Source: an uncultured Christensenellaceae bacterium
GTDB taxonomy: Bacteria; Bacillota; Clostridia; Christensenellales; UBA3700
Assembly: GCA_944381365.1 (NCBI GenBank)
Contig: CALWKW010000002.1
Span: 128,318-192,317, forward strand
Reading direction: 5' to 3'
DNA: 64,000 bases
How positions within the stretch are numbered: position 1 is the first letter of the stretch; each line of letters opens with the position of its first letter. The notes beneath the pieces are model-generated. The model made no database searches, was not told the origin of the DNA, and saw only the letters and a program-made list of their open reading frames with translations. This document shows, piece after piece, positions 1 to 13,226 of the stretch. A program made the position numbers and the translations under genes.

Positions 1-455
1 TCCATAATGAGCAATTTTGCTCCGTGCGAGAGGGCGAGGGCAAGCGCAAACTTTACCTTCATTCCTTCGGAAAGCTCTTTTACCTTTTTACTTTCAATAA
101 GTTCGAATTGCGAAAGGAATTTTTCATATTTACTTTGATTCCAAGTCGGATAAAAAGGCGCGTATGCTTTGCGTATTGCTACGAGCGTATTCATAGGATA
201 ATATCGAAAACTGCCTCCGACATAACCTATCATTTGTTTAACAGCCATTTCCTCTTTGAGAAAATCTTTCCCAAAAGCAGAGACGCGTCCTTCTGCATTG
301 ATAAGGCGCAAAATGCCCTTAATTGTTGTGCTTTTCCCTGCGCCGTTTCTTCCAATAAGTCCGGAAATATGTCTCTGCTGTACACAAAAACTAACTTTGT
401 CCAGTGTAAATTCAGGATAGACTTTCTTCAATTCTTTTACTTCAAGCGCGTTCAT
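1..455 (-). CDS. ABC transporter ATP-binding protein, 3' end outside window
   Basis: The reading frame starts at an ATG sharing ATGA with the upstream AbrB gene's stop and stays open for 151 codons to the window edge, so the C-terminus is missing. Near residue 38 there is a complete Walker A (GRNGAGKST). Further on, an ABC signature of the type LSEGMKVKFALALALSHG is followed by the start of Walker B (LLIMD). This arrangement is typical of ATPases of small ABC-2-type exporters (YtrB/BcrA-like), which pair with a separate membrane permease; the permease is expected beyond position 1. Overlap with a regulator gene suggests translational coupling and autoregulation. Substrate cannot be inferred. 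It may be cargo of the adjacent mobile element or host DNA; the sequence does not settle which. Confidence 0.9.
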   Translation of the reverse strand, partial: MNALEVKELKKVYPEFTLDKVSFCVQQRHISGLIGRNGAGKSTTIKGILRLINAEGRVSAFGKDFLKEEMAVKQMIGYVGGSFRYYPMNTLVAIRKAYAPFYPTWNQSKYEKFLSQFELIESKKVKELSEGMKVKFALALALSHGAKLLIM

Positions 456-679
456 TTTTCCTCTTTATCTCCGCTTTTAACTTGATTGACTGCATTCCAA
501 AGCGTTTCCATATATGAAAACGGCTGCAAAGCAATACCTTGCCCTTTGTCTGCCATTAAAACCAAAGAATCTCCGGTATTTAACGAAAACATATCCCGCA
601 CCTCTTTTGGAATGACAATCTGCCCTTTGGGGCCGATTTTTACCGTAGTCAAAAACTTACCTTCGGGGAAATTCTCCAT
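452..679 (-). CDS. AbrB/SpoVT-type transcriptional regulator
   Basis: A 75-residue protein with one SpoVT/AbrB swapped-hairpin DNA-binding domain: the central block VKIGPKGQIVIPKEVRDMF is the family hallmark. Proteins of this size act as dimers that bind AT-rich promoter DNA. The start is supported by an AGGAG eleven bases upstream in the reverse strand. The stop codon overlaps the ABC ATPase start (ATGA), so the two form one operon, and the regulator probably controls its own transporter. A near-perfect palindrome lies between promoter and gene and could be its operator, which is inferred. It could equally be an orphan antitoxin-like AbrB protein, but no toxin gene is adjacent. Confidence 0.88.
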   Translation of the reverse strand: MENFPEGKFLTTVKIGPKGQIVIPKEVRDMFSLNTGDSLVLMADKGQGIALQPFSYMETLWNAVNQVKSGDKEEK

Positions 680-694
680 AATACACTCCTTTGG

Positions 695-710
695 TATAAT
701 TAGTATTACT
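695..710. promoter_or_regulatory. Candidate operator palindrome
   Basis: GTATAATTAGTATTAC is a near-perfect inverted repeat just downstream of the promoter -10 box and upstream of the AbrB ribosome binding site. Its position suits repression by the AbrB-type protein. Only symmetry and location support this. Confidence 0.35.
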
Positions 711-720
711 TTTCTTACTT

Positions 721-749
721 ATTATAACTCGTGATGTGTTGTGTGTCAA
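721..749 (-). promoter_or_regulatory. Consensus sigma-A promoter of the AbrB-ABC operon
   Basis: On the minus strand there is TTGACA (744-749), a 17-bp spacer and TATAAT (721-726), a perfect match to consensus. It sits about 40 bases upstream of the AbrB start. Confidence 0.85.
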
Positions 750-810
750 GCAAAAGTAGATAATTAAACGCGCACACCACAAAAAGTGTAAACATATGTT
801 CGTATTTTAC

Positions 811-840
811 TTGACAAATAGGTTTGTACTGTGATATAAT
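811..840 (+). promoter_or_regulatory. Promoter of the gene-free transcription unit
   Basis: TTGACA (811-816), an 18-bp spacer and TATAAT (835-840). Predicted transcription start is about 847. No reading frame of size follows before the terminator at 1301-1340. Confidence 0.75.
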
Positions 841-846
841 GCGAAT

Positions 847-1340
847 GTATCGGAGAAGATACAAGAAAAATGCCCGTATCGGTGAAAGAAACGAGAGGTT
901 GAGTCTGTTCCCATTGCCTTATGCAGTTTGCGACTGTTCGGCTATATGGCTTTAACGGACTGGATCGGCTGGCGGCGAATCGGCCGTAAAAGCGGCATTT
1001 TGAAAAACAAAAAACGGTACCCGAGCAAGTTGGTTTCCGATTTAGCCCTGCACTTCTTTATAGTGTTGCGCAGTTACTTGCGAGCTTGCGACGACGGGTT
1101 GTGAAGAATAACTGTTTTGTTGCGCTGTGACCTGAGAAACTTTCAGTAGCCGACGGCAGTTGTCACTGTTTATAACGGGCGGTTTTTACGACCGCTTGCG
1201 GTGGAGTAAATTACTTCCGCCGTTGCTTTTGTTGCGTTTTTTAGCGTAGACAAGAGCTGTTATAAGCATACCGTTTTTAGGACAATTCATAGTCATTTCG
1301 GTCCATAGGAAGGTAATGCTTTCTATGGACTTTTTGTTTT
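847..1340 (+). ncRNA. Candidate large structured non-coding RNA
   Basis: A ~490-nt transcription unit bounded by a strong promoter and an intrinsic terminator, with no convincing reading frame on either strand. Several helices are visible. A 5' hairpin pairs GTATC (847-851) with GATAC (858-862). An 8-bp long-range helix joins AAAATGCC (867-874) to GGCATTTT (994-1001). CAGTTA pairs with TAACTG around 1070-1112. There is a CTGAGA/TTTCAG hairpin near 1133-1148, a GCGGT/ACCGC hairpin near 1180-1196, and a long hairpin over 1199-1225 whose arms include GTAA and ACTTCCGCCG. The terminator hairpin closes the unit. Hairpins enclosed by a long-range helix recall the large ornate RNAs ROOL and GOLLD, but I do not recognise it as either. 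I saw no group II intron domain V, tmRNA or RNase P motif. Confidence 0.55.
1301..1340 (+). terminator. Intrinsic terminator of the putative ncRNA
   Basis: GTCCATAGGAA pairs with TTTCTATGGAC (one G-U) around an 8-nt loop and is followed by TTTTTGTTTT. Confidence 0.85.
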
Positions 1341-1411
1341 ATTTCGCGCTATCTGCCTACCGCCTTACACCGTAGGAATAGATAGAAAAATAAAAAATTT
1401 GGAGGAAAGTT

Positions 1412-1707
1412 ATGAGCAAGATAAAAACAATCAGACCGCCGTGATCGTGAAACCAAACAGAAAGTAACAGCCGTAAAACGGCAAGCAAAAATTTTATTAC
1501 TTTGAGGGCTCCCGCAAAAGATTGCGTAACAAGATTTTGTGGGAAAAGGAGAAACAACGGAGCGAAATGTGCGGCGACGCTTGCGGCGCTGCACGGAAAG
1601 CAAAGTTTGTTTCGACGCGAAGTATAGCCCACTATACTTCGTTCCGAAGTTTAGTGGGCTCTGCGAGGCTTTTTAACAGGAAAAAATCAAAGGAGATAAA
1701 TCTATAA
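1412..1707 (+). pseudogene. Degenerate small open reading frame upstream of mob
   Basis: An ATG behind a good GGAGG site encodes only MSKIKTIRPP before a TGA. After it, peptide pieces continue in other frames (VIVKPNRK, then KVTAVKRQAKILLL, then a 61-codon stretch from 1522), as if one small ORF had collected frameshifts. The last piece runs across the oriT inverted repeats. That this is one decayed gene is an inference from the joining peptides; it could also be leader DNA that is never translated. Confidence 0.3.
1618..1662 (+). other. oriT (MobV/RSA type)
   Basis: AAGTATAG-CCCA-CTATACTT (1620-1639) is a perfect 8-bp inverted repeat. Its reverse complement has the form AAGTATAGTGGGCTATACTT, closely resembling the pMV158/Tn4451 origin (AAGTATAGTGNGTTATACTT) nicked by MobV relaxases. 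A second, overlapping hairpin pairs 1626-1641 with 1645-1660, 15 of 16 positions matching. It lies about 60 bases upstream of a MobV relaxase gene, as in known elements. The nick site is not assigned. Confidence 0.75.
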
Positions 1708-1724
1708 GCTATTTAGTTTGTCAC

Positions 1725-2774
1725 ATGGAAAAGTATCACAAGACGGACATTGCGCCCGTCGAACAGGAGAACGAACGCGACGAAACCTATCGGGCGAGCA
1801 ACCCGCAGATCGATTGCTCACGCACGAACGGCAACTATCACATTATCAAGCGGCAGCGCAGCTACACGCAATTCATCAACGATAAGATCGAAGCTCTCTA
1901 CTTGCCTACGAAAGTTCGGAAGGACGCCGTGCTTATGTGTTCTTTCGTCGTGGGTTCGGACAGAGAATTTTTCAAAAGTTTATCAGTACGGGAACAGGAA
2001 AAATTCTTTGCGGATTGTACTCGTTTTTTTGCAGACAGATACAGCGAAGGCAATATTATCTCGGCGGTCGTACACATGGACGAAACTACGCCGCATCTGC
2101 ATATGAACTTAATCCCGATTGCTGACGGCAGACTCTGCGCCAAGCAACTGTTTGACCGCAAGGCATTGCAGGAATTGCAGACTGACTTTTATTCTGTCGT
2201 GGGAAAGAAATGGAATTTACAACGCGGCAAGGAAGGAAGTCAGGAGAAGCACCTCTCCACGGCAGAGTATAAGGCGAAGAAAATTGTCGAGCAAGCGCGC
2301 GGGGAAGCGAGCGGCATACTCGCAGAAGCCGATCAAAAAGCGGAGCGCAAAGTGCAGATTGCCAGACTTCACGCGGACGGCATTGTATCACAGGCGGAAC
2401 GGACGGCGGAAAAAGCCAAACGGCAAGCGCAGGAATATCTGGACGGGATTGTGCAAGGCATCGATGCAGAGCGCAGCAAGCCCACGCCGAAACGCAAGAA
2501 ACAAGCCGAAGAAGAACTTGTCTCTCTTCGCACGGAGAATGCCGCCTTGCGTCAATCGAAAGAAATTGCCGACCGCGACCGCAGCGACTTGTTCGAACAG
2601 TTGCAAAAAGCCGAGCGGCGCGCCAAAGGCAAGGAACAGGCATTCGGGATGGTAAGCGATATGCTTGCCGCCTATCCGGACGAGTTCGACGCTTTGTTAA
2701 ACAAATCGCGACAGAAGAAAGCAGAGCCCTATTATAAAGGTAACAGCCGTGGCAACGACCGCGGTGGCAAGTAA
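1725..2774 (+). CDS. MobV-family relaxase (Mob/Pre, TnpZ-like)
   Basis: Relaxases of this family nick one strand at oriT and start conjugative mobilization by a helper element. The metal-binding motif HMDETTPHLH lies near residues 119-128, in the order expected for MobV. The C-terminal half is charged and heptad-rich (about residues 180-310), probably a coiled coil. The conserved family N-terminus SYLVCHMEKYH is present, but its first seven residues lie upstream of this ATG. An AGGAG at 1691-1695 is spaced 8 bases from an ATA at 1704, exactly where the family's ATG belongs. The true start is therefore probably 1704 with a non-standard ATA codon, or the gene is weakened by an ATG-to-ATA change. 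The N-terminal HNxR motif reads QENER here. Family membership is certain; activity is not. Confidence 0.9.
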   Translation: MEKYHKTDIAPVEQENERDETYRASNPQIDCSRTNGNYHIIKRQRSYTQFINDKIEALYLPTKVRKDAVLMCSFVVGSDREFFKSLSVREQEKFFADCTRFFADRYSEGNIISAVVHMDETTPHLHMNLIPIADGRLCAKQLFDRKALQELQTDFYSVVGKKWNLQRGKEGSQEKHLSTAEYKAKKIVEQARGEASGILAEADQKAERKVQIARLHADGIVSQAERTAEKAKRQAQEYLDGIVQGIDAERSKPTPKRKKQAEEELVSLRTENAALRQSKEIADRDRSDLFEQLQKAERRAKGKEQAFGMVSDMLAAYPDEFDALLNKSRQKKAEPYYKGNSRGNDRGGK

Positions 2775-2821
2775 CAAAGGAACAAAAAACTGACCGCGGC
2801 GCAGGTGTCCTATCGGAGAAA

Positions 2822-3034
2822 ATGAGTAAAGGGATTGAAAGAGCGTCTGCGGCAGAAGAACGGGAAAAAGTCCGTATGAAACGGAAACGCGTACAATGGC
2901 GCGAGAGGAGAAATAATTATGAAAAAACCATTGACATGATAAGTAAATATTGGGAGGATATCGACCACGGGGAAAATAAAGCAGCAAATGTGTGCGGAGC
3001 TCAACTCTGCACCCACCTCTATGAGCGAATATGA
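2822..3034 (+). CDS. Small basic hypothetical protein of the element
   Basis: A 70-codon frame rich in Arg, Lys and Glu. It starts with ATG behind a close GGAG and lies 48 bases after the relaxase stop. I do not recognise a domain. The N-terminal part (residues 8-40) is a highly charged helix; the last residues overlap the next small gene in another frame. Its place between relaxase and recombinase is where Tn4451-type elements carry small accessory genes. It could be a chance ORF. Confidence 0.4.
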   Translation: MSKGIERASAAEEREKVRMKRKRVQWRERRNNYEKTIDMISKYWEDIDHGENKAANVCGAQLCTHLYERI

Positions 3035-3155
3035 GATCGGGGGAAGAAAATACATCGTTGTGAGCCATTATGTCGGAAACAAGGACTTCAAAAAGGTATT
3101 CGACGATCTGGCTTTCAGTCAGGTGCTTGCGGATATGCAAAATTCCGTAAGGTGA
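2988..3155 (+). CDS. Short transposon-encoded protein (TnpW-like)
   Basis: This 55-codon gene overlaps the 3' end of the preceding small frame. Its core IGGRKYIVVSHYVG followed by a charged helix resembles the short proteins encoded next to serine recombinases in Tn4451-type elements, annotated as TnpW or transposon-encoded proteins, whose function is unknown. Two starts are possible: ATG 2988 (used here, giving MCAELNSAPTS first) and ATG 3021, which begins right at the conserved core. The RBS is weak for both, so translation may be coupled to the overlapping upstream frame. It ends just before the recombinase promoter. Confidence 0.6.
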   Translation: MCAELNSAPTSMSEYEIGGRKYIVVSHYVGNKDFKKVFDDLAFSQVLADMQNSVR

Positions 3156-3170
3156 TTTGTATCGGGCGGC

Positions 3171-3208
3171 TTGAAATTTTCGGTGTGCCGTGCTATAATC
3201 ATGGCACA
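3171..3208 (+). promoter_or_regulatory. Recombinase promoter with inverted repeat over -10
   Basis: TTGAAA (3171-3176), a 17-bp spacer and TATAAT (3194-3199). TGTGCC (3184-3189) and GGCACA (3203-3208) form a 6-bp inverted repeat flanking the -10 box, a suitable place for a repressor. The repressor is unknown. Confidence 0.7.
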
Positions 3209-3247
3209 TTGAAAATTCAGGCTGCTTTGATTCGAAGGAGTAAAAGA

Positions 3248-4891
3248 ATGCAATCAAAGCAAAACAACAAAGACTACATTGTCGGAATGTATGTAAGACT
3301 CAGCCGCGACGACGAGCGCGCAGGAGAATCTCTCTCTATCGAAAACCAAAAAGCCATTCTTTCGGAATATATAGAAACGCAGGGTTGGACGCTCCACGAC
3401 ATCTATGTGGATGACGGTATTTCGGGAACGACGTTTGAAAGGCCGGGCGTTAAGAGATTGCTTGAAGACGCAAAGCAAGGCGTCATCAATACGATCCTTG
3501 TAAAAGACATGAGCCGTTTCGGAAGAAACTATATCATGGTCGGGCAGTATCTCGATTACATCTTTCCCTCGTTCGGCATACGGTTTGTGGCGCTTTCGGA
3601 CAACATCGACACGGAGAATAAGGATACCCCCGCGATGGACATGATGCCGATCACCAACGTATTCAATGAATGGTGGGCGGCAACTACGAGTAAGAAGCTG
3701 CGCGCCGTCCGCGTTAAGAATGCTAAGGAAGGCAAAAACGGAATGTCCCACGCGCCATACGGCTATATTCTCGGAACGGATGAAAAGCGCACACTGCAAG
3801 TCAATCCAGAGACCGCACCCGTTGTCAGGCGCATCTTTGAGATGCGTGCGTGCGGCATGACGCCGAGAAAGATAGCGGATATTCTCAACGTGGAAAAAGT
3901 TCTTACGCCCAACGATTACAGAATTGCAACGACGGGCATCAACGGCGTGCGGAATTCTTCGCATCTGTGGCATACGACCGTATTGAGAACGCTTCTGAAC
4001 AATCAGGCTTACATCGGCAATTTAGTCCAGCACAAGTCGACTACAATTTCATATAAAAACCACAAGTGGCAACGCCGCCCCGAAGAAGAATGGATCTTTG
4101 TCGAAAACGCGCACGAGGCTATCATCTCGAAAGAGTTGTGGGATAAGGTTAAGGAAGTCGAAAAAGCCGTAGGACACGGAAAGCACACCGCGAGAGGCTA
4201 TATGCACCCGTTGTCGGGACTGATGTTCTGTGCAGACTGCGGTGCAAAAATGCGGCTGGGTTGGAATACGACATACATAAAACGGCTTGGCAGAGAAAAT
4301 ACGTATTTCAACTTCAATTGCGGAACAAAGTCGCGTATGGGCTCGTCTGCCTGTTTCAGTCACTTTATCCCCGTACCTGTTTTGGAACAGATCGTAAAAC
4401 AAGACGTTGCTGCAAAAGCCAAGATGATCATTGGGCGTGAGGCTGAATTCAAACAGCGGTATTTACAGCGGCAGACGACTCTTGCAGACGCCAATCAAGC
4501 TGAGGTCAAGAAAGAGTTGAAAAAAGCCGAAAAGCGATTGCGTGAACTCGAAAAGCTGATCGAAGCCGCATTTGAAGAGAAAGTTGCAGGAAAGATACCC
4601 GAAAACGTGTGTATTAAGTTGATTGAAAAGTACACCGCCGAACAGACGGAATTGCAAGAAAAGATGGTTTCACTTAACGACGGGCTTAAAGAAGTAACAC
4701 AAGCCAAGACAGATGTGGACGAATTTATCCGCAGACTGAAACTGTACTTTGATTCGCCCACGCTGACGCGCGAGATGTGTTTGGCACTATTCGACAGACT
4801 CATCATTGGAGGCAAAGAAACGGTCACGGGCAAGCCGCAGGAAATCCACATCTATTATAAGATCGACATCGACTCGGTTTTATCCGTCTGA
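3248..4891 (+). CDS. Large serine recombinase (TnpX-like)
   Basis: A 547-residue site-specific recombinase that would excise and integrate the element. The N-terminal resolvase domain (about residues 10-155) has the nucleophile motif VRLSRDD and the conserved stretch KDMSRFGRNY. A recombinase domain follows (about 160-290). Next is a zinc ribbon (CADCG...C...C), then a coiled coil rich in Lys and Glu (about 415-500). The ATG at 3248 is preferred because GAAGGAG lies just upstream and the conserved N-terminus (DYIVGMYVRLSRDD) begins soon after; a longer frame from 3152 would start upstream of the promoter. It has its own promoter. All catalytic landmarks seen are intact, so the element may still be able to move. 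Confidence 0.93.
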   Translation: MQSKQNNKDYIVGMYVRLSRDDERAGESLSIENQKAILSEYIETQGWTLHDIYVDDGISGTTFERPGVKRLLEDAKQGVINTILVKDMSRFGRNYIMVGQYLDYIFPSFGIRFVALSDNIDTENKDTPAMDMMPITNVFNEWWAATTSKKLRAVRVKNAKEGKNGMSHAPYGYILGTDEKRTLQVNPETAPVVRRIFEMRACGMTPRKIADILNVEKVLTPNDYRIATTGINGVRNSSHLWHTTVLRTLLNNQAYIGNLVQHKSTTISYKNHKWQRRPEEEWIFVENAHEAIISKELWDKVKEVEKAVGHGKHTARGYMHPLSGLMFCADCGAKMRLGWNTTYIKRLGRENTYFNFNCGTKSRMGSSACFSHFIPVPVLEQIVKQDVAAKAKMIIGREAEFKQRYLQRQTTLADANQAEVKKELKKAEKRLRELEKLIEAAFEEKVAGKIPENVCIKLIEKYTAEQTELQEKMVSLNDGLKEVTQAKTDVDEFIRRLKLYFDSPTLTREMCLALFDRLIIGGKETVTGKPQEIHIYYKIDIDSVLSV

Positions 4892-4930
4892 CAACTTAAA
4901 ACCCTAAAATAAGTTTTATGTCCATTTGAC

Positions 4931-6136
4931 TTGTTAGAAGGCATGAACCAATACTACAGCGAGGAACTCTCCCAAAAGACCAGACGCGGACAAAGGGAAA
5001 CGCGCTTGAAAGGTTTACACAGCGCAGGAAAACTCAATTACGGCTACTACACCAAAAACAAAAAGGTGTATATCCACGAAGAGGAAGGTCCCATCGTCAA
5101 GGAGATCTTTGAAAGGTACGCTGCCGGTGAACGCGGAAACGAAATCGCCATCAGCTTCGCCGAGCGCGGTATCCTCTACAGAGGCAAGCCGTTCAGCTCC
5201 GCCAATATTTATGTGATACTGCACGCCGAGAAGTACACGGGCAGATATGTCCTGCACGGAGAAGTTTACGACAACATCTACCCTCGCATCATAGAGCCGG
5301 AACTCTTCGAGCGGTGCAAGCAAAGGATAGACGCCAACCGCTACGGCAACCATGTCCCCGACTACTCTTACCTCTTACGCAAACGCGTGTATTGCGGACA
5401 ATGCGGCACGAGGATGACTTCTTACAGCGGTACATCGAAGTCCGGGCGCGTTTCAAAATACTACAAGTGCTGGAACGCCATAGGCAAGAAGAACTGCACG
5501 GCAAAGTTCATACAGAAAGACCTGCTGGACAACATCGTCCTTCAAGCCCTTCAAAACACCTTGACTGGCACAAACCTTGCTTTGGTCGTGGACGAAATAT
5601 ACAAGCAGCACAACGCGAAACTGCTTGGAGAGAACCCCGTCAAATTGCTGGAAAAGGAATTGGCGCAGATCAACAAAGCCATCAACAACATTCTCAAAGC
5701 CATTGAGCAAGGCATCATAACCGATACAACCAAAGAACGGCTGCAAGAACTTGAAACAACGCGCCGTGAGTTGCAAGAGAAACTCATATTCGAGCGTATG
5801 CAGGAGCAGGTCGTTTTGGACAAGAAAACCATAGCGGACTATCTCAAAGAAGCCGTCAAACAAGAGCCGGAAATGATGATAGACTTGCTTGTCGATAAAG
5901 TGTATGTCCACGAAGACCGCATAGAACTGATACTGAACTACACAGGCACGCCGCCGAAACCAAAACGAAGAATAGACGATAAGCCCGAGAACCCTGAAGG
6001 TGAAAGCCTTCGGGGTTCTCTCATTTTTACAACGGAAGTCTCCGTAGATGTCTATTCTTACAAAGGCAGAAATAAAAAAGGCCTTGAACCAAAATTCAAA
6101 GGCGTCTGCAAAAAGTCCGTTTTAATTGAAATATAG
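4931..6136 (+). pseudogene. Large serine recombinase lacking its catalytic domain
   Basis: The frame starts abruptly at LLEGMNQYYSEELSQKTRRG, the segment that directly follows the catalytic resolvase domain in this family. The recombinase DNA-binding domain, a CGQCG...C...C zinc ribbon and a long coiled coil follow and are intact to the natural end. Upstream, the frame closes at a TAA (4910-4912) after only a few unrelated codons, and the first codon available is TTG. The N-terminal ~150 residues with the active-site serine are therefore missing, and the protein cannot catalyse recombination alone. It may be a deletion remnant or a DNA-binding partner of the intact recombinase; the absence of a good RBS favours a remnant. 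An RBS and the start of a further gene (ATG 6148) follow before the element end. Confidence 0.8.
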
Positions 6137-6181
6137 GAGGAAAATCAATGAATACTGCTGTTCAAAGGTGTTCGGGCGAGG

Positions 6182-7327
6182 TTAAGCAAACGCATATTCT
6201 TTTATTACCTCTACGCTGTCGGGTAAATTAACAGAATCTATGCTCTGCATGTTTTTGAACAACTCTGTGCCTATTTGTTTTACCTTGAAACTTTCATTTC
6301 CTATATTTGCAGTCTCAGGAATTATTACATCTCTATTATTATCTTTTTGAGAATATATCATTGCTTCGGCACTATCCCCTTCTATTGCAAATACAAATTC
6401 GTCAGATACCGCTATTCTTCTGCCGTCTTCCATTTTATCGTTGTTGTTGCAATCCCAGACAATATAATTGTTAGAGTTCCAATAAGTAGCCCATCCCAAA
6501 GAAGGCTTATTTGTCTCACACCTTATCACGCAATCCATATCTTGAAAATTTTCTCCCATAAAGATTACACTTTCAGGGATTGTAATGATTTTTATTCCTG
6601 AACAATCATATATTGCTTTGTCATAAATTCTTTGAGTATTTCCCAAAATATTAAGCTCTTTAAGATTATCGTATCTACACAAAGCTTCGCTTACGATATC
6701 GCCGTCAGAGGTAATATTGAGTATCTGAAGATTATCAGAATATGTCACTAAATCTTCCAATTTACAAGGATTATCGCTATCTTTTCCCAAAAAAGGAATA
6801 GTAAGGGATTTGAGATTGTCAAGCGTGTTTGCAAGAGGAAGAGTTATTTCTTCTACGCTATTGGGAATGACAAGTTCTTCAAGACTCGAACAGCCGAAAA
6901 ATGCATATCTTCCTATTTTTTCAATTCCTTCTTCGATGACGATTTTTGTTATGCCTGATTCATCATAAAAAGCATATTCGGGAATTTCTTTAAGTTCAAA
7001 CTCAAAACCTTTGCACTCGACTTTGCTTTTTACTACTATTTCTCCCTTAATATCACAATTGTATTTATAAGCTATAATATGAGCCATGCCGTCTTTTATC
7101 AAATATTTTATGCCGTAATCATCATAAAAAGTAAGACCTTCACAATCTTCTTTTGTATTGTATTGAGGTATTTCTCCGCTGATTATTTCTGAAGGATCTC
7201 TAGGGGGGATATAAATTCCTCCGTCATCTTCAATATCTTGAGTATTATTGTCGCAACCTGCAAATATCGCTGTGATTGTCAATATCATTACAGACAAAAT
7301 AATCATTATTATAAGTTTCTTTTTCAT
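6182..7327 (-). pseudogene. BspA-type leucine-rich-repeat lipoprotein, C-terminus cut off
   Basis: The N-terminus is a lipoprotein signal: two lysines, a hydrophobic stretch and the lipobox IFAGC, placing the protein on the outer face of the membrane. The rest contains BspA/TpLRR-type repeats, for example GIEKIGRYAFFGCSSLEELVIPNSVEEI near residues 140-168 and VNLPDSVEVIKEYAFA at the very end. Such repeats normally continue in register; here the frame stops after EYAFA with a TAA exactly where mobile-element DNA begins. The gene is thus a 381-residue 5' fragment truncated by the insertion. Proteins of this group are surface adhesins or ligand binders. No terminator follows the break. Confidence 0.8.
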
Positions 7328-7474
7328 AGCTTTCTCCGATTTTTAATCTTTCATTATAAATACAACTATCTTATACAAAACATTTCACTTTTTATAAAAT
7401 AAATTTGCAAAATCTTTATGATGATCTTTTTGATTATTATATATTGATAAAATTATAGATATTTATATATTAAT

Positions 7475-7502
7475 AAAAAATACAGGCGTACAAAACGCCT
7501 GT
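7475..7502 (-). terminator. Intrinsic terminator downstream of pyrG
   Basis: ACAGGCG (7482-7488) pairs with CGCCTGT (7496-7502). On the minus strand it is followed by a run of T (7475-7481 read in reverse). It ends the glnA-like to pyrG operon. Confidence 0.85.
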
Positions 7503-7571
7503 ATTAATTTTATACCTTAATAGCCATTGACACAAAATCGTGTTGCGTTTTTTAGATATTTGTCTTAAAGA

Positions 7572-13225
<5,654 letters not shown>

Positions 13226-13226
13226 A

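Larger units (their letters stand above)
780..6181 (+). mobile_element. Tn4451-like integrative mobilizable element (left boundary uncertain)
   Basis: This GC-richer block holds a MobV oriT and relaxase, small accessory genes, an intact large serine recombinase and a truncated second one, the set seen in Tn4451-type elements (TnpX recombinase, TnpZ relaxase). The right end is placed near 6181 because a leucine-rich-repeat gene on the opposite strand breaks off there in mid-repeat. Just before it, an RBS and ATG (6148) begin a reading frame that becomes meaningless after about 11 codons. The left end is not resolved: no matching repeat of the right end was found, and the AbrB-ABC operon could be inside or outside. 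No conjugation genes are present, so transfer would need a helper. Confidence 0.7.

Noticed and set aside
847..1340. Group II intron, tmRNA or RNase P RNA
   Set aside because: No GTGCG start, domain V, ACCA end, or conserved RNase P motifs could be found.
2086..2643. Long minus-strand open frame opposite the relaxase gene
   Set aside because: It is antisense to a clear MobV protein in GC-richer DNA, has no family motif or RBS, and is explained by codon bias.
4891..4931. Programmed frameshift joining the two recombinase genes
   Set aside because: The first recombinase ends with its natural coiled coil, and the second begins in the middle of the same domain set, so they are separate genes.
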